From NCBI RefSeq assembly GCF_014850975.1, contig NZ_JACXST010000003.1, positions 558,001-622,000 of the forward strand: a DNA stretch of 64,000 nucleotides. The letters run 5' to 3'. The translations under genes were made by a program, and so were the position numbers. This stretch comes from Methylomonas fluvii (GTDB lineage: Bacteria; Pseudomonadota; Gammaproteobacteria; Methylococcales; Methylomonadaceae). Below, piece by piece: positions 1 to 7,552 of the stretch (the first letter of the stretch is position 1; every line of letters starts with the position of its first letter). The notes under the pieces were generated by a model. The model saw only the letters and a program-made list of their open reading frames with translations, was not told the DNA's origin and made no database searches.

Positions 1-637
1 GAATAGCGGGACCCCATTGAATCTGAGTATGACAATTGGTGTCGCTATCGCGACGGTTCGATTTAATGTCGGTTCGCGAACCGACAACAGCGATACTTTT
101 CGCTACGAAAACCATCCTTGGTTTTCGCACTTCGGGCCAGCCTGTCGGCTGTTCAAATTCGCTCCAAGCGAATTTGTGCTTGTCCAAAGAAAAGTATCCA
201 AAAGAAAAAGACACCCGGATTTTGCCCTGATCCTGCGCTTCACAGTTTTTTGCAGGGGTTGGCGAAAGGGGCTTCCTGCCCCTTCGCCAGCGAGCGGCAT
301 GCCCGAAAAAGCGGGGCAGGCTCTCCCTGCCACTCCCCTATCGGGCTGATCCTGTAAAATACTGCGATGCTCGGGGGCAAAATATGGGACCAAAACCCTC
401 CCGATGACTAAAATTTCCTGCTAGCATCCCACCAAAAAATCTGTTAGGCCGCCGGGAACGGGCATCCAGTGTCATGGATGGCAAGCTTCGAGTTATCGAC
501 GCTCCCTGAATTTCGGCATTGTCGGGTATGCCGAAATGACAATCTCGCTGATGCGTAAGGAATTTTATAAATAACCAATAAACATCTGCTACACAGCGAC
601 GGTGTTTCCCTGTATGCCGCGCCGAGCACCGGAGCAT
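1..637. other. gene-poor intergenic stretch
   Basis: I see no credible gene here; the short open frames overlap each other on both strands and show no family resemblance. Near the start are two inverted repeats: GTCGC-TATC-GCGAC at 41-54 and an 18-bp palindrome GTCGGTTCGCGAACCGAC at 68-85. A repeat related to one at 28785-28918 lies at 451-540. Bases 170-350 (AAAGAAAAGT...AAAGAAAAAG, then a GC-rich inverted segment) have the look of a dispersed noncoding repeat, but no second copy is in the window. Confidence 0.5.
451..540. repeat. dispersed intergenic repeat, copy 1
   Basis: The segment contains GGGCATCCAGTGTCATGGAT and ends with GGGTATGCCGAAATGAC. Both blocks recur in the same order at 28785-28918. 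A 10-bp stem (ATTTCGGCAT 510-519 with ATGCCGAAAT 528-537) lies at its right end. This is typical of short palindromic intergenic repeats; no coding content is seen. Confidence 0.6.
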
Positions 638-833
638 TTATTGCACATTATCCGGCATCAAATGCCCTTCCAATATTCGGCTTTCTTTCTGGCTTGCCAG
701 CTAGCCTTCAGAACACCTCTCCCAAATGCTTGCGCAACCCCCTATACAACGTTCGGCGACGGCACTTCGGAATAAACACAACGTGATATTTGCACTCCCA
801 TTTCGAGTGGCTCAAGCTCTTGTTCTCGTCCAT
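638..833 (-). pseudogene. tnpA: IS200/IS605-family TnpA transposase, N-terminal remnant
   Basis: From ATG at 833 the minus strand encodes 41 residues with the hallmark TnpA start (SLSHSKWECKYHVVFIPKCR), then stops at 708-710. The next frame continues the family sequence (LASQKESRILEGHLMPDNVQ) down to a stop at 638. The second metal-binding His of the usual MPDHVH motif has become N-V-Q, and everything downstream, including the catalytic Tyr helix, is missing. It is therefore a frameshifted, truncated and inactive single-strand (Y1 HUH) transposase. A typical IS200 left end lies just upstream of its start (see 829-934). Confidence 0.85.
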
Positions 834-934
834 CAGGTTCTCCTCTTGCGTTTGCTTGGCGGCTCACGTTCTCGAGTTTCCTGATGGACTCCTCTAAATA
901 TCAATCGCCTGCTGTCTCCCCGGCAGAGCCGGGG
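829..934 (-). mobile_element. left end of decayed IS200-type element
   Basis: Upstream of the tnpA remnant is a subterminal hairpin, CCCCGGC-AGA-GCCGGGG (918-934), of the kind bound by Y1 transposases. Inside it is a long-range inverted repeat, GTCCATCAGG (829-838) with CCTGATGGAC (880-889), which would fold the tnpA leader and hide its start region. IS200 is known to repress tnpA translation with such a structure. No right end is recognisable. Confidence 0.7.
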
Positions 935-984
935 GATTTCTCATTTTTGGTTAAAACTCAAAGTGCCTAATTCTACCGACTCTT

Positions 985-2298
985 TCAAATGTCTTTTAGT
1001 AGCTGATTACGCTCGGATGCTTCTATCAAACTCTTGAAGCTTTCGACCGCGTCGATCAGCAGCGGCTGCTGATTGCTTTCCGGCAACTGGTTTTGCCCGC
1101 ATTGCTCCAGCGCATTGATCACAAAGCTGATGGTCAGGATATGAATATCTAAGGCCGGCAGATAGACCTCGTCGCTGTCTTCAGGCTCTTTCAGCACGGC
1201 AATTAGGCGGCTCAGCAATAATTTCGCCAGCACATCCTGAATAATCGCAATCGGTATAGCCAGCTTACCGGCAATTTCGGCGGCACTTAAAGGCGCATGC
1301 AATTGACTAAAGTTTTTGACTATCAGATGCATAACTTGCAGGGCCACAAGCTTTTTCATAGCAAAACTCAAATTCACAAAGCGGCTGTTGTTGCGATAAG
1401 TTGGATAGTTTTGGGTAAAAAACGCCATCTCGCAACCAAACAATACGATCATCCAGCAGCTTTGCAGCCAAACTACAAATAACGGCAGCGCCGCAAAGCT
1501 GCCGTAAATGGCGTTATAACTCGACACGCCGATCTGTAAGCTCAAATACGCCCATTGCAAAAGGTGATAGCTAAGCCCCGTCACCACACCGGCTAGAATG
1601 CCGGCGTGAAAGCTTATTTTATGGTTAGGCATAAAAATAAACGTGAAAGAAAACAAAGCGGTCATCAGCAAGACCGGCGACAAACTCAGCGCCTTCACTA
1701 CCAACCAACTAGCAAACGCCGGCAATTGAATGACGGTAATAAACCAAGTGATTTGCGTACCAACAAAGACAGTGATGCTGCTGGCGGCGATCAGCAGCAC
1801 CGGCGCCAACAACATCAACGACAAATAATCACTAAATTTGCGGCCCAACGACCGGCTTTTGTCGATTTTCCAGATGTAGTTAAACGATTCTTCTATATTA
1901 CCTATCAAGCTGATGACGGTCCAAAACAGCACCACAATCCCTATCCCGGCCACCACTTCACCCTTAGCGCTTTCCAACAGGTTTTTGGCAAAGCCGATTA
2001 GCTGCACCACTAGCGCATCTCGCTCCGGCATACGCTGCAACAGCTCTTGCTCCAGCATGGTTTCAAAACCAAAGCCCTTGGCAATACCAAACAACATGGC
2101 AATGACCGGCACTATCGACAAAATGCTGTACAAGGTTAAAGCGGAGGCGCGTAGCTGACAAAGATCCAGGCTGAAACTTTGCCAGGACAAAATAACGATT
2201 TTTAAATACTTGATTAGTTTTTCTTGAACATAAGGCAGATCTTGCTCGTGCAACAGCCAAATATCGTCTCGGACAAATGTCATTAATTTGTGGTGCAT
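985..2298 (-). CDS. YihY/BrkB-family inner membrane protein
   Basis: A 437-aa integral membrane protein. Residues about 30-300 carry the YihY/BrkB domain with six predicted hydrophobic segments, including the family-typical AYLSLQIGVSSYNAIYGSFA region and a preceding Ser/Thr-rich first helix (LRASALTLYSILSIVPV). Residues about 315-400 look like a winged-helix tail, as in the longer members of the family. The start at 2298 (MHHKLMTF) was taken; Met6 is possible. The function is unknown. The old label ribonuclease BN is a misassignment for this family. It is transcribed leftward, 140 bp downstream of the ABC exporter and possibly with it. Confidence 0.88.
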   Translation of the reverse strand: MHHKLMTFVRDDIWLLHEQDLPYVQEKLIKYLKIVILSWQSFSLDLCQLRASALTLYSILSIVPVIAMLFGIAKGFGFETMLEQELLQRMPERDALVVQLIGFAKNLLESAKGEVVAGIGIVVLFWTVISLIGNIEESFNYIWKIDKSRSLGRKFSDYLSLMLLAPVLLIAASSITVFVGTQITWFITVIQLPAFASWLVVKALSLSPVLLMTALFSFTFIFMPNHKISFHAGILAGVVTGLSYHLLQWAYLSLQIGVSSYNAIYGSFAALPLFVVWLQSCWMIVLFGCEMAFFTQNYPTYRNNSRFVNLSFAMKKLVALQVMHLIVKNFSQLHAPLSAAEIAGKLAIPIAIIQDVLAKLLLSRLIAVLKEPEDSDEVYLPALDIHILTISFVINALEQCGQNQLPESNQQPLLIDAVESFKSLIEASERNQLLKDI

Positions 2299-2438
2299 GG
2301 CTGGACTTGGCAGGTGGCGGTAGCTACAAAAATAGAATCCCTTCTCCGCTGACAGTATAAATTGAAAAAGCTAAGTTGATGGCAATACGTCTTCACCTAC
2401 CGCAATAGGTTCGCGTCAGGCATTAGACTTGTGCAAGT

Positions 2439-4238
2439 TTATTGCACATCGAACTGTAGGTTTGCCAGCCTGGCATATAGTCCGCTTTGTTTGCGTAAAT
2501 CCTCGGGCGAGCCGGTTTCGACAATACGGCCTTGATCCAACACTACGATGCGGCTGACCTTATTCACGGTGACCAAACGGTGGGCGATAATCAAGGTAGT
2601 ACGACCCTGCATGGCGGCATTTAAACCCTGCTGCACCAATACTTCCGATTCCGCATCCAGCGCGCTGGTAGCTTCGTCCAGCAATAACAGCGGAGCATTT
2701 TTCAGAATAGCCCGGGCGATGGCGATACGCTGTCTTTGACCGCCGGATAAACGCGTACCGCGCTCGCCAAGAAAGGTTTGGTAGCCATCGGGCAAGCGCT
2801 CTATAAATTCCGCCACCTGCGCCAATTGCCCGGCCGCAATGACTTCCACGTCGCTGGCGTCGGGCCGGCCGTAACGAATATTCTCCAATGCTGAGGTCGA
2901 GAAAATCACCGCATCTTGCGGCACGATGGCAATTTTGCTGCGCAGTTCCTGCAAAGATAGGTCGCGAATATCCTGACCGTTCAGGCGGATGTTGCCGTGC
3001 GTTACATCGTAAAAACGCAACAACAATTGGAACAACGTTGTCTTGCCGGCGCCGGACGGGCCGATAAAAGCGACGCTCTCCCCTGCCGATATACTTAAAT
3101 CGATTCTGTCCAGTGCGGCAGTTTGCAAGCGCGAGGGGTAACTGAAGCTCACTTGCTGAAATTCAATTGCCGCTTTATCGCCATTTACCAAAGGCTGAGG
3201 TGTGGCAGTATCGACTATCGCCGGTTCGGCATGTAGCAATTCCAGCAAGCGCCCGGTTGCGCCGGTCGCCCGCATTACATCGCCCCAGACCTCGGCTATG
3301 GTGCTAACCCCGCTGGACACCAGCGTGGCATAGAGTACGAAGGAAGCCAGTTGTCCGCCGGTCATGACACCGGCGTTGACCTGATTGGCGCCTATCCACA
3401 ACACAAAAATGATGGAACCCATCACGGCCGTGATGACGATGACCGTCAATGCGGAACGAAATCGGCTGCGGCGGACAGCGGTGAGGAAACTGATTTCGGC
3501 ACGCTCGCTAAAGCGCTTTGCTTCGCGGCGTTCCTGGGTATAGGCTTGCACGGTAGGCACGGCATTGAGAATCTCGCCAGCCAGCGCCGAGGCATCGGCA
3601 ATTTTATCCTGCGACTCCCGCGACAGTTTTTTTACTTTCCGGCCCATTGCCAAAATCGGCAAAGTCAGCAAGATCATCAGCCCTAATATCAGCGAGAACA
3701 GATGCAGGCTGGTGACCGCCAGCATGATCATGCCACCGACAAACTGAAATAAACTGCGCAAACCCATGGATATAGAACTGCCCACCACAGTCTGGATCAA
3801 CGTGGTATCGCCGGTCAGTCTTGATAGCACTTCCCCGGTTTGCAAAGTTTCGAAAAATTGCGGCGACTGTGCCAAAACCCGTTCGTAAACCGCGCTGCGC
3901 AAGTCCGCCGTCACCCGTTCGCCAACCCAACTGACCGTATAATAACGTGCCGCTATCGTCACCGCCCACAGGCAGGCCAAGCCAAATAGAGCCAAAAAGT
4001 GTCCATCCATACTCAGCGAACCCAGCAAACCGCCTTGCTCAGCCTGCCGCTGCCCAAATCCAAAATCAATCAGGTCACGAAATGCCAAAGGCGCTAATAA
4101 AATTGTCGCTGACCCTAGGCACAACAAGCAAAAAGCCAGAAGCATTCTGGCCCGATAAGGACGGATAAACGGCCATAAAGCCTTTAATGTAGATATTTTG
4201 CGAGAGGAAACGGTTTGCTTAGAACGGGAGACAGGCAT
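2439..4238 (-). CDS. ABC exporter, fused permease-ATPase (MsbA-like)
   Basis: A 599-aa half-transporter. Residues 20-330 form a six-helix type I exporter domain. Residues about 355-595 are the nucleotide-binding domain with Walker A (GPSGAGKTT, near 393), signature LSGGQRQR (near 498), Walker B plus D-loop (LLLLDEATSALD, near 520) and the switch His (IIAHRL, near 550). It resembles the proteobacterial MsbA-related exporter group, so the substrate could be a lipid or peptide, but the sequence does not settle this. It should act as a homodimer. Upstream lies the left end of the tRNA-Leu integrative element, so its native promoter region sits beside an attachment site. Confidence 0.9.
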   Translation of the reverse strand: MPVSRSKQTVSSRKISTLKALWPFIRPYRARMLLAFCLLCLGSATILLAPLAFRDLIDFGFGQRQAEQGGLLGSLSMDGHFLALFGLACLWAVTIAARYYTVSWVGERVTADLRSAVYERVLAQSPQFFETLQTGEVLSRLTGDTTLIQTVVGSSISMGLRSLFQFVGGMIMLAVTSLHLFSLILGLMILLTLPILAMGRKVKKLSRESQDKIADASALAGEILNAVPTVQAYTQERREAKRFSERAEISFLTAVRRSRFRSALTVIVITAVMGSIIFVLWIGANQVNAGVMTGGQLASFVLYATLVSSGVSTIAEVWGDVMRATGATGRLLELLHAEPAIVDTATPQPLVNGDKAAIEFQQVSFSYPSRLQTAALDRIDLSISAGESVAFIGPSGAGKTTLFQLLLRFYDVTHGNIRLNGQDIRDLSLQELRSKIAIVPQDAVIFSTSALENIRYGRPDASDVEVIAAGQLAQVAEFIERLPDGYQTFLGERGTRLSGGQRQRIAIARAILKNAPLLLLDEATSALDAESEVLVQQGLNAAMQGRTTLIIAHRLVTVNKVSRIVVLDQGRIVETGSPEDLRKQSGLYARLANLQFDVQ

Positions 4239-4285
4239 ATCAATACCTCGTGCGGGAACCTTGGCGCGAAAATGAATCGCTTAAA

Positions 4286-4324
4286 AATAAAAAACCCGCT
4301 AAGCCTTTCGGCTAGCGGGTTTTT
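4286..4324 (-). terminator. terminator duplicate at left end of element
   Basis: An ACCCGCT..AGCC stem pairs with GGCT..AGCGGGT, and the minus strand has a T-run after it. It is a near copy of the tRNA-Leu terminator at 15991-16026 (AATAAAAAACCCGCTAAGCC in both), showing that terminator as well as tRNA-end sequence is duplicated at the two ends of the element. Confidence 0.8.
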
Positions 4325-4355
4325 AAATTTCTTTGGACTACTCTGGAAGAGTAGA

Positions 4356-4376
4356 TGGTACGAGGGTCGGAATCGA
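4356..4376. other. attL: partial copy of tRNA-Leu 3' end
   Basis: CGAGGGTCGGAATCGA (4361-4376) is identical to bases 16067-16082 in the T-arm/acceptor end of tRNA-Leu. The flanking TGGTAC matches the CCA end except for one missing base. After 4376 the similarity stops, as expected for a truncated tRNA copy left at the distal junction of a tRNA-targeting element. Confidence 0.85.
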
Positions 4377-4429
4377 TATGAAATGCAATGCATTGTTTTA
4401 TAAAAACTTATTTATAGCGCATTGCGAAC

Positions 4430-4449
4430 GTATCACTAACCGTGTCACT
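4430..4449 (+). repeat. candidate integrase arm-type site, left
   Basis: GTATCACTAACCGTGTCACT, 54 bp inside attL, matches 19 of 20 bases of 15928-15947 near the right end, in the same orientation. Paired repeats placed just inside both attachment sites are the usual arrangement of arm-type sites for tyrosine integrases. Confidence 0.65.
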
Positions 4450-4572
4450 ACTTCGAGTTTTGCCCACCGAAATTCAATTACCGCCGCCCCTATTCCGCGC
4501 GGATGGATTCAGAAACGGCGCGGATTGTATCAGCACCTAGCGCGTCACGGTGATTTTCTTCGCCGGCGCGAC

Positions 4573-4833
4573 TCAGTTGGTAGATTCTCGCTCAGCACAA
4601 ATTTTCGCCAACAAAGCCGCGTCACTGAGTTCCAGCCTGATTACTTCCGCGGCGGCACGCACAGTCACATGACTCAAGCCCTCGTCCCAGGCTGCCGCTG
4701 TTTCCAGCAACTCGGCGACCGCTTTTGCTCTTGCTAGCGATGCTATGCCGGCATCCTCAATGCGAAAGGTCTGCAACTGTTCGTCGCTGCCCCATGGTAT
4801 GCGGTGTTCAAAATTGATTGCTGTTGTGGTCAT
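4573..4833 (-). CDS. hypothetical small protein of the element
   Basis: An 86-aa protein with no domain I recognise and no signal peptide or membrane segment. It is rich in Ala, Glu and Leu, and the middle (ARAKAVAELLETAAAW) is likely helical. Its ATG overlaps the stop of the upstream helix-turn-helix gene by 4 bp (ATGA), so it is the last gene of a coupled leftward operon that begins near 6354. Position next to attL suggests an element accessory gene. Function unknown. Confidence 0.65.
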   Translation of the reverse strand: MTTTAINFEHRIPWGSDEQLQTFRIEDAGIASLARAKAVAELLETAAAWDEGLSHVTVRAAAEVIRLELSDAALLAKICAERESTN

Positions 4834-5471
4834 GATTTGGCTCCGGTAGGCGTTGCGGCATCGAGCAGAAAGGCTCGGACGTGGGTTAATTCGCGAACAG
4901 CGACAGCACTGGAACGCGGCTTTTTCCGCAAAGTCGGCGGCGAACCGCGCCCGTATGCTTGCACCGACTGCTGGCTCGGTGGCCTGGCCGGCTGCTTTGG
5001 CAAATGCCGGGTGTGGACAGCGCCAACCTCGCGCACCTGCGCGTTATGGTTATTTGGGTTATATGGTTTGGGTGACGTGGTGTCACTGCTTTTTGCTGAA
5101 ATGTCACGGGTTTTTGACACAGTGGCACCGGTGTGGATAACTTTTTGCGGTGACACATTGTCACTGGCTGTTGAAAAGTCTGAAAAATCCGGTGACAGGG
5201 TGTCATCGGTTGTTGAAAACTTTTCAACCATCAACAGGTACCGGTTTGGCCGGCCAGTCTCCCGCACCACAACCAGCAGCCCCAGCGCCTCCAGCTCGCC
5301 AATGGCCCGCATGGCACTACGCCGTGAACAGCCGGCCCGTAGTGCAATATCCTCCAGCGACGGGCTACAGTAGCCGGCCTTGTTGGCACGATCCGCCAAC
5401 GCAACCAGCACCGCTTTGGACGCGCCCATCAAGCGCACCTGGAAAGCGGCGTTCAAATATTCATTACTCAT
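4830..5471 (-). CDS. winged helix-turn-helix protein, replication/regulatory type
   Basis: A 213-aa protein. Residues 1-80 form a winged helix-turn-helix (SPSLEDIALRAGCSRRSAMR followed by a GRPNRYLL wing) similar to DNA-binding domains of plasmid and phage replication or regulatory proteins. Residues about 85-135 are a low-complexity linker with repeated (S/D)D(T/N)xSP units (DDTLSPD, SDNVSPQ, SDTTSPK). The tail is basic and rich in Pro and Gln. The linker DNA is itself a repeat array with palindromes and a DnaA box (5073-5205). Start ATG overlaps the upstream stop by 4 bp. It may bind its own coding region; whether it initiates replication or only regulates is open. Confidence 0.7.
   Translation of the reverse strand: MSNEYLNAAFQVRLMGASKAVLVALADRANKAGYCSPSLEDIALRAGCSRRSAMRAIGELEALGLLVVVRETGRPNRYLLMVEKFSTTDDTLSPDFSDFSTASDNVSPQKVIHTGATVSKTRDISAKSSDTTSPKPYNPNNHNAQVREVGAVHTRHLPKQPARPPSQQSVQAYGRGSPPTLRKKPRSSAVAVRELTHVRAFLLDAATPTGAKS
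5073..5205. repeat. iteron-like palindrome array with DnaA box inside a gene
   Basis: Four copies of a 13-bp palindrome with TGAC..(T)GTCA symmetry: TGACGTGGTGTCA (5073), TGACACAGTGGCA (5115, degenerate), TGACACATTGTCA (5151) and TGACAGGGTGTCA (5193), spaced 42, 36 and 42 bp. A perfect DnaA box in reverse orientation (TGTGGATAA, 5132-5140) lies between copies two and three. Iterons plus a DnaA box are a known origin layout. The array also encodes the SP-repeat linker of the protein. Confidence 0.6.
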
Positions 5472-5971
5472 CTTGCACCACCCTGGATTTGATTACCAAG
5501 CGAATCAGCAAGATCCAACACCTTATTTGAAGCCACCATAATCGAATCCAGCAGGCCGCTCCGGATATAGTTAGACTTTACTTCGTCTGGAATTTCATCG
5601 CCGCAATCGTCATCGAGCAGAAACTTAAACAACAGCGAAGAACAACTGGCGACGGCAGTGGCCGCCGTGGTGATGCTTTTCGTATAGCTGTCCAGCGCGT
5701 TTCGATCACTGCTGCTTAGCGTCACAAACCGGGCATTTTTCCAAGACATTTTCGAATCAGCCAATATGACCTGCAGCGCCCACTGAGCAGCATCCACCAT
5801 GCGGACGTTGGCATCGATCAGATGATGTAAGGCATCAGCCGACAATTCACCTTGCTGGGCTTGCTTAACAGCCTCACCATGGCCGTTGATAACATCTCCA
5901 AAGGCTTGAGTTAAAGAGTTGACCAAGGCCGTTTGTTGCTCGATACGAGCAGAATCGGTTTGCTGGCTCAT
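5468..5971 (-). CDS. hypothetical helical protein of the element
   Basis: A 167-aa soluble protein with no recognised domain. It is mostly predicted helix, with hydrophobic heptad-like spacing (ALVNSLTQAFGDVI, MVDAAQWALQVIL) and an Ala/Thr/Ser-rich helix near residue 105. I start it at MSQQTDS (5971), whose ATG overlaps the stop of the DUF7673-like gene by 4 bp; a longer in-frame extension to 6079 would run deep into that gene. The next gene overlaps its stop by 4 bp, so the three genes are translationally coupled. Function unknown. Confidence 0.65.
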   Translation of the reverse strand: MSQQTDSARIEQQTALVNSLTQAFGDVINGHGEAVKQAQQGELSADALHHLIDANVRMVDAAQWALQVILADSKMSWKNARFVTLSSSDRNALDSYTKSITTAATAVASCSSLLFKFLLDDDCGDEIPDEVKSNYIRSGLLDSIMVASNKVLDLADSLGNQIQGGAR

Positions 5972-6354
5972 TGCGCACCTCCTTGCGCCCAACGCTGAAA
6001 ACAGGTGTCGCCGTTGTCCAGGTAATGATGGATCTCTTTCGCCGTGGCTCTGGCATCCAGGGCCAGCACCGCCATGCAATCGTCGAACAGGTCTTTATCC
6101 AGGCCACGCAAGGTGACTAAATTGAAGGGAAAGCGGTAGCCGTTATACAGCCCCAGCAGAAAGCGGCGCACGGTACCGGCCTGGCCGGTGTCGCGGTCGG
6201 CAACGGCGGACAATCTGATCAGCGCCGGCAGGCCCGTTGCGGTAACTGCTTGGCGCTCAGCGTCCAGTTCGGCTATTTGCCGGAAAAAATCGTTAACGGC
6301 GTGGTTTGGTTGGGTGTTGATTGGGCGGATTTTGCCCCGAGCGGACGTATTCAT
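5968..6354 (-). CDS. DUF7673-like protein
   Basis: A 128-aa protein. Its second half (from GLPALIRLSAVADRDTGQAG, then RRFLLGLYNG and FDDCMAVL) resembles the small DUF7673-type proteins found on integrative elements and plasmids of proteobacteria; no activity is known. ATG at 6354 has a good ribosome site (AAGGAG, 8 nt upstream). The in-frame extension to 6609 is rejected because its start would fall in the -10 box of the predicted promoter at 6608-6637. It is first gene of the operon 6354 to 4573, behind a long untranslated leader. Confidence 0.65.
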   Translation of the reverse strand: MNTSARGKIRPINTQPNHAVNDFFRQIAELDAERQAVTATGLPALIRLSAVADRDTGQAGTVRRFLLGLYNGYRFPFNLVTLRGLDKDLFDDCMAVLALDARATAKEIHHYLDNGDTCFQRWAQGGAQ

Positions 6355-6603
6355 AACGGTTACTCCTTGACAGATAAGTAAACCGCCGCCGATAGTTTCG
6401 ACGCTATTGGGCGACGGACTGAATGGGGTCGAAAACCGGGTCAAGGATCCGGCCAGCGCCGTACGCTGCCCAGACAGTCCGCCATAATGTAGACGTAGCG
6501 ATGCTACGCAAATTTTGGGCATAAAAAAGCCGCGATGAATGCGGCGAATTTCGCCTTGACCTTTCCGAGTTTCGACGCCCGGTGTCAGTGTGTTGACTGA
6601 CGG
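6355..6603 (-). ncRNA. structured leader, P4 immunity-like (candidate)
   Basis: About 245 nt separate the predicted promoter from the DUF7673-like gene. On the minus strand this leader contains a terminator-like stem-loop (GCCGC-ATTCATC-GCGGC followed by six T, 6523-6545) and a small hairpin GTAGC-ATC-GCTAC (about 6492-6504). Conceptual translation resembles the spurious Ash-like open frames that annotators report in leaders of P4-like satellites (R..FFMPK..VAS....GLSGQRT). In P4 this position holds an RNA that ends transcription early and gives immunity. The analogy is inferred; no CI RNA homolog is proven. Confidence 0.4.
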
Positions 6604-6607
6604 TTTC

Positions 6608-6637
6608 ATTCTGCTCGCCTAGTGGCGGGAATGTCAA
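6608..6637 (-). promoter_or_regulatory. predicted sigma70 promoter of leftward operon
   Basis: Minus-strand TTGACA (6632-6637) and CAGAAT (6608-6613) are separated by 18 bp. The -35 is a perfect consensus. It faces the leader and the DUF7673-like operon. Confidence 0.6.
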
Positions 6638-6977
6638 TTATTTTTTGAATGCCGCGGCTTGTTGATTATCGAGACGAGTGTTTTTTCAACTAACTCCCGC
6701 TACTCATTAGATTTGAAAAACGTTTTTCGGGATGTGCCCTATTTTGTGCCCTGCTCCGTAGCATGGGGCAAAACAGCGATGGTCTAACGATAACGCGAAA
6801 GCGGGATAGTTTGAAACCAAAGAAACTTGGTTATTAAAAAGCATTTGTAGGGTTTCGCGTTGCTCTACCTAGCCCTCATGAGCAGGAAGAATGTATTACA
6901 TGTCATAAAGCCATAACAAACATGCAGGCTTATTCATGGTATTAAGAGCATATTTTAATCATTCAGGGACGAAAACC
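6638..6977. other. divergent intergenic region
   Basis: This 340-bp stretch separates the leftward leader operon from the rightward PEP-CTERM gene. It contains two direct GTGCCCT units (about 6744-6762) and is AT-richer toward the PEP-CTERM gene. No gene is seen. Confidence 0.45.
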
Positions 6978-7481
6978 ATGAAAAAAATCAATACTATTCT
7001 GCTGGCTGCATTAACGACCTTTCCACTCTTAACTAACGCGGCATCTGTTAAATATACTGAAATTGGCAATGACGGAGTTGGCAATCACTTCATATTCGAT
7101 TTCTCATGGGATACATCAACCAATTCTGTAACCAGTATTCAAGCATACGAAGAATACAACGATTACAGTAGCACCCCCTCTGTAAATCTTGTCTCGCCGT
7201 CATTTTCATGGGACTCCAATCTGTTCCTGACTTCGACCCCAACAGTTGGTGCAGCCATTTTTAAGGACTTTTCTGGATTGTTCGCTTTTTTTATGTTGAC
7301 GGGTAATAACGGCCTCCCAAATGTAACTAACCTCCCTAGCTATAATTACGCTGTAAACGATGGGAGAACTGGACACCAGTGGTTCGGTTATCAAACTACC
7401 ATTAGCCAAGTACCAGAACCAACCTCCATTGCACTGCTAGCCTCTGGTATCTTCGGTTTTATTGCATCAAGAAGAAAGTAA
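6978..7481 (+). CDS. PEP-CTERM sorting domain protein
   Basis: A 167-aa secreted protein. Residues 1-21 are a clear signal peptide (K-K, hydrophobic core, cut after TNA). The C-terminus has the PEP-CTERM tripartite signal: VPEPTS, a hydrophobic helix and a final ASRRK. Such proteins are processed by an exosortase and linked to the envelope or exopolysaccharide; no exosortase is in the window. Start chosen at MKKINT with GGGAC upstream. It is the only rightward gene of the element, has lower GC than its neighbours, and looks like cargo. The central 120 residues are unlike any domain I know. Confidence 0.85.
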   Translation: MKKINTILLAALTTFPLLTNAASVKYTEIGNDGVGNHFIFDFSWDTSTNSVTSIQAYEEYNDYSSTPSVNLVSPSFSWDSNLFLTSTPTVGAAIFKDFSGLFAFFMLTGNNGLPNVTNLPSYNYAVNDGRTGHQWFGYQTTISQVPEPTSIALLASGIFGFIASRRK

Positions 7482-7503
7482 CTCAATCCTCCATATTAAT
7501 TGC

Positions 7504-7533
7504 AAAAAAGCCGACGGCACACTGCCGACGGCT
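7504..7533 (-). terminator. terminator of tape-measure operon
   Basis: AGCCG-A-CGGCA-CAC-TGCCG-A-CGGCT (7509-7533) forms an 11-position stem with one A-A mismatch, followed on the minus strand by a T-run (7504-7509). It lies 20 bp after the stop of the tape-measure gene. Confidence 0.75.
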
Positions 7534-7552
7534 TGGTTGAACAGTTGCGGCT

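Noticed and set aside
103-393. Short overlapping open frames in the first 640 bp
   Set aside because: They overlap on both strands with Arg/Pro/Gly-rich, low-complexity translations and no start signals; repeat DNA is the better explanation.
985-2298. Ribonuclease BN annotation for the YihY-like protein
   Set aside because: That name is a historical error for the BrkB/YihY family; real RNase BN is a different fold.
6355-6609. N-terminal extension of the DUF7673-like gene to 6609
   Set aside because: Its start would overlap the -10 box of a strong promoter, and a better ribosome site exists at 6354; treated as leader RNA instead.
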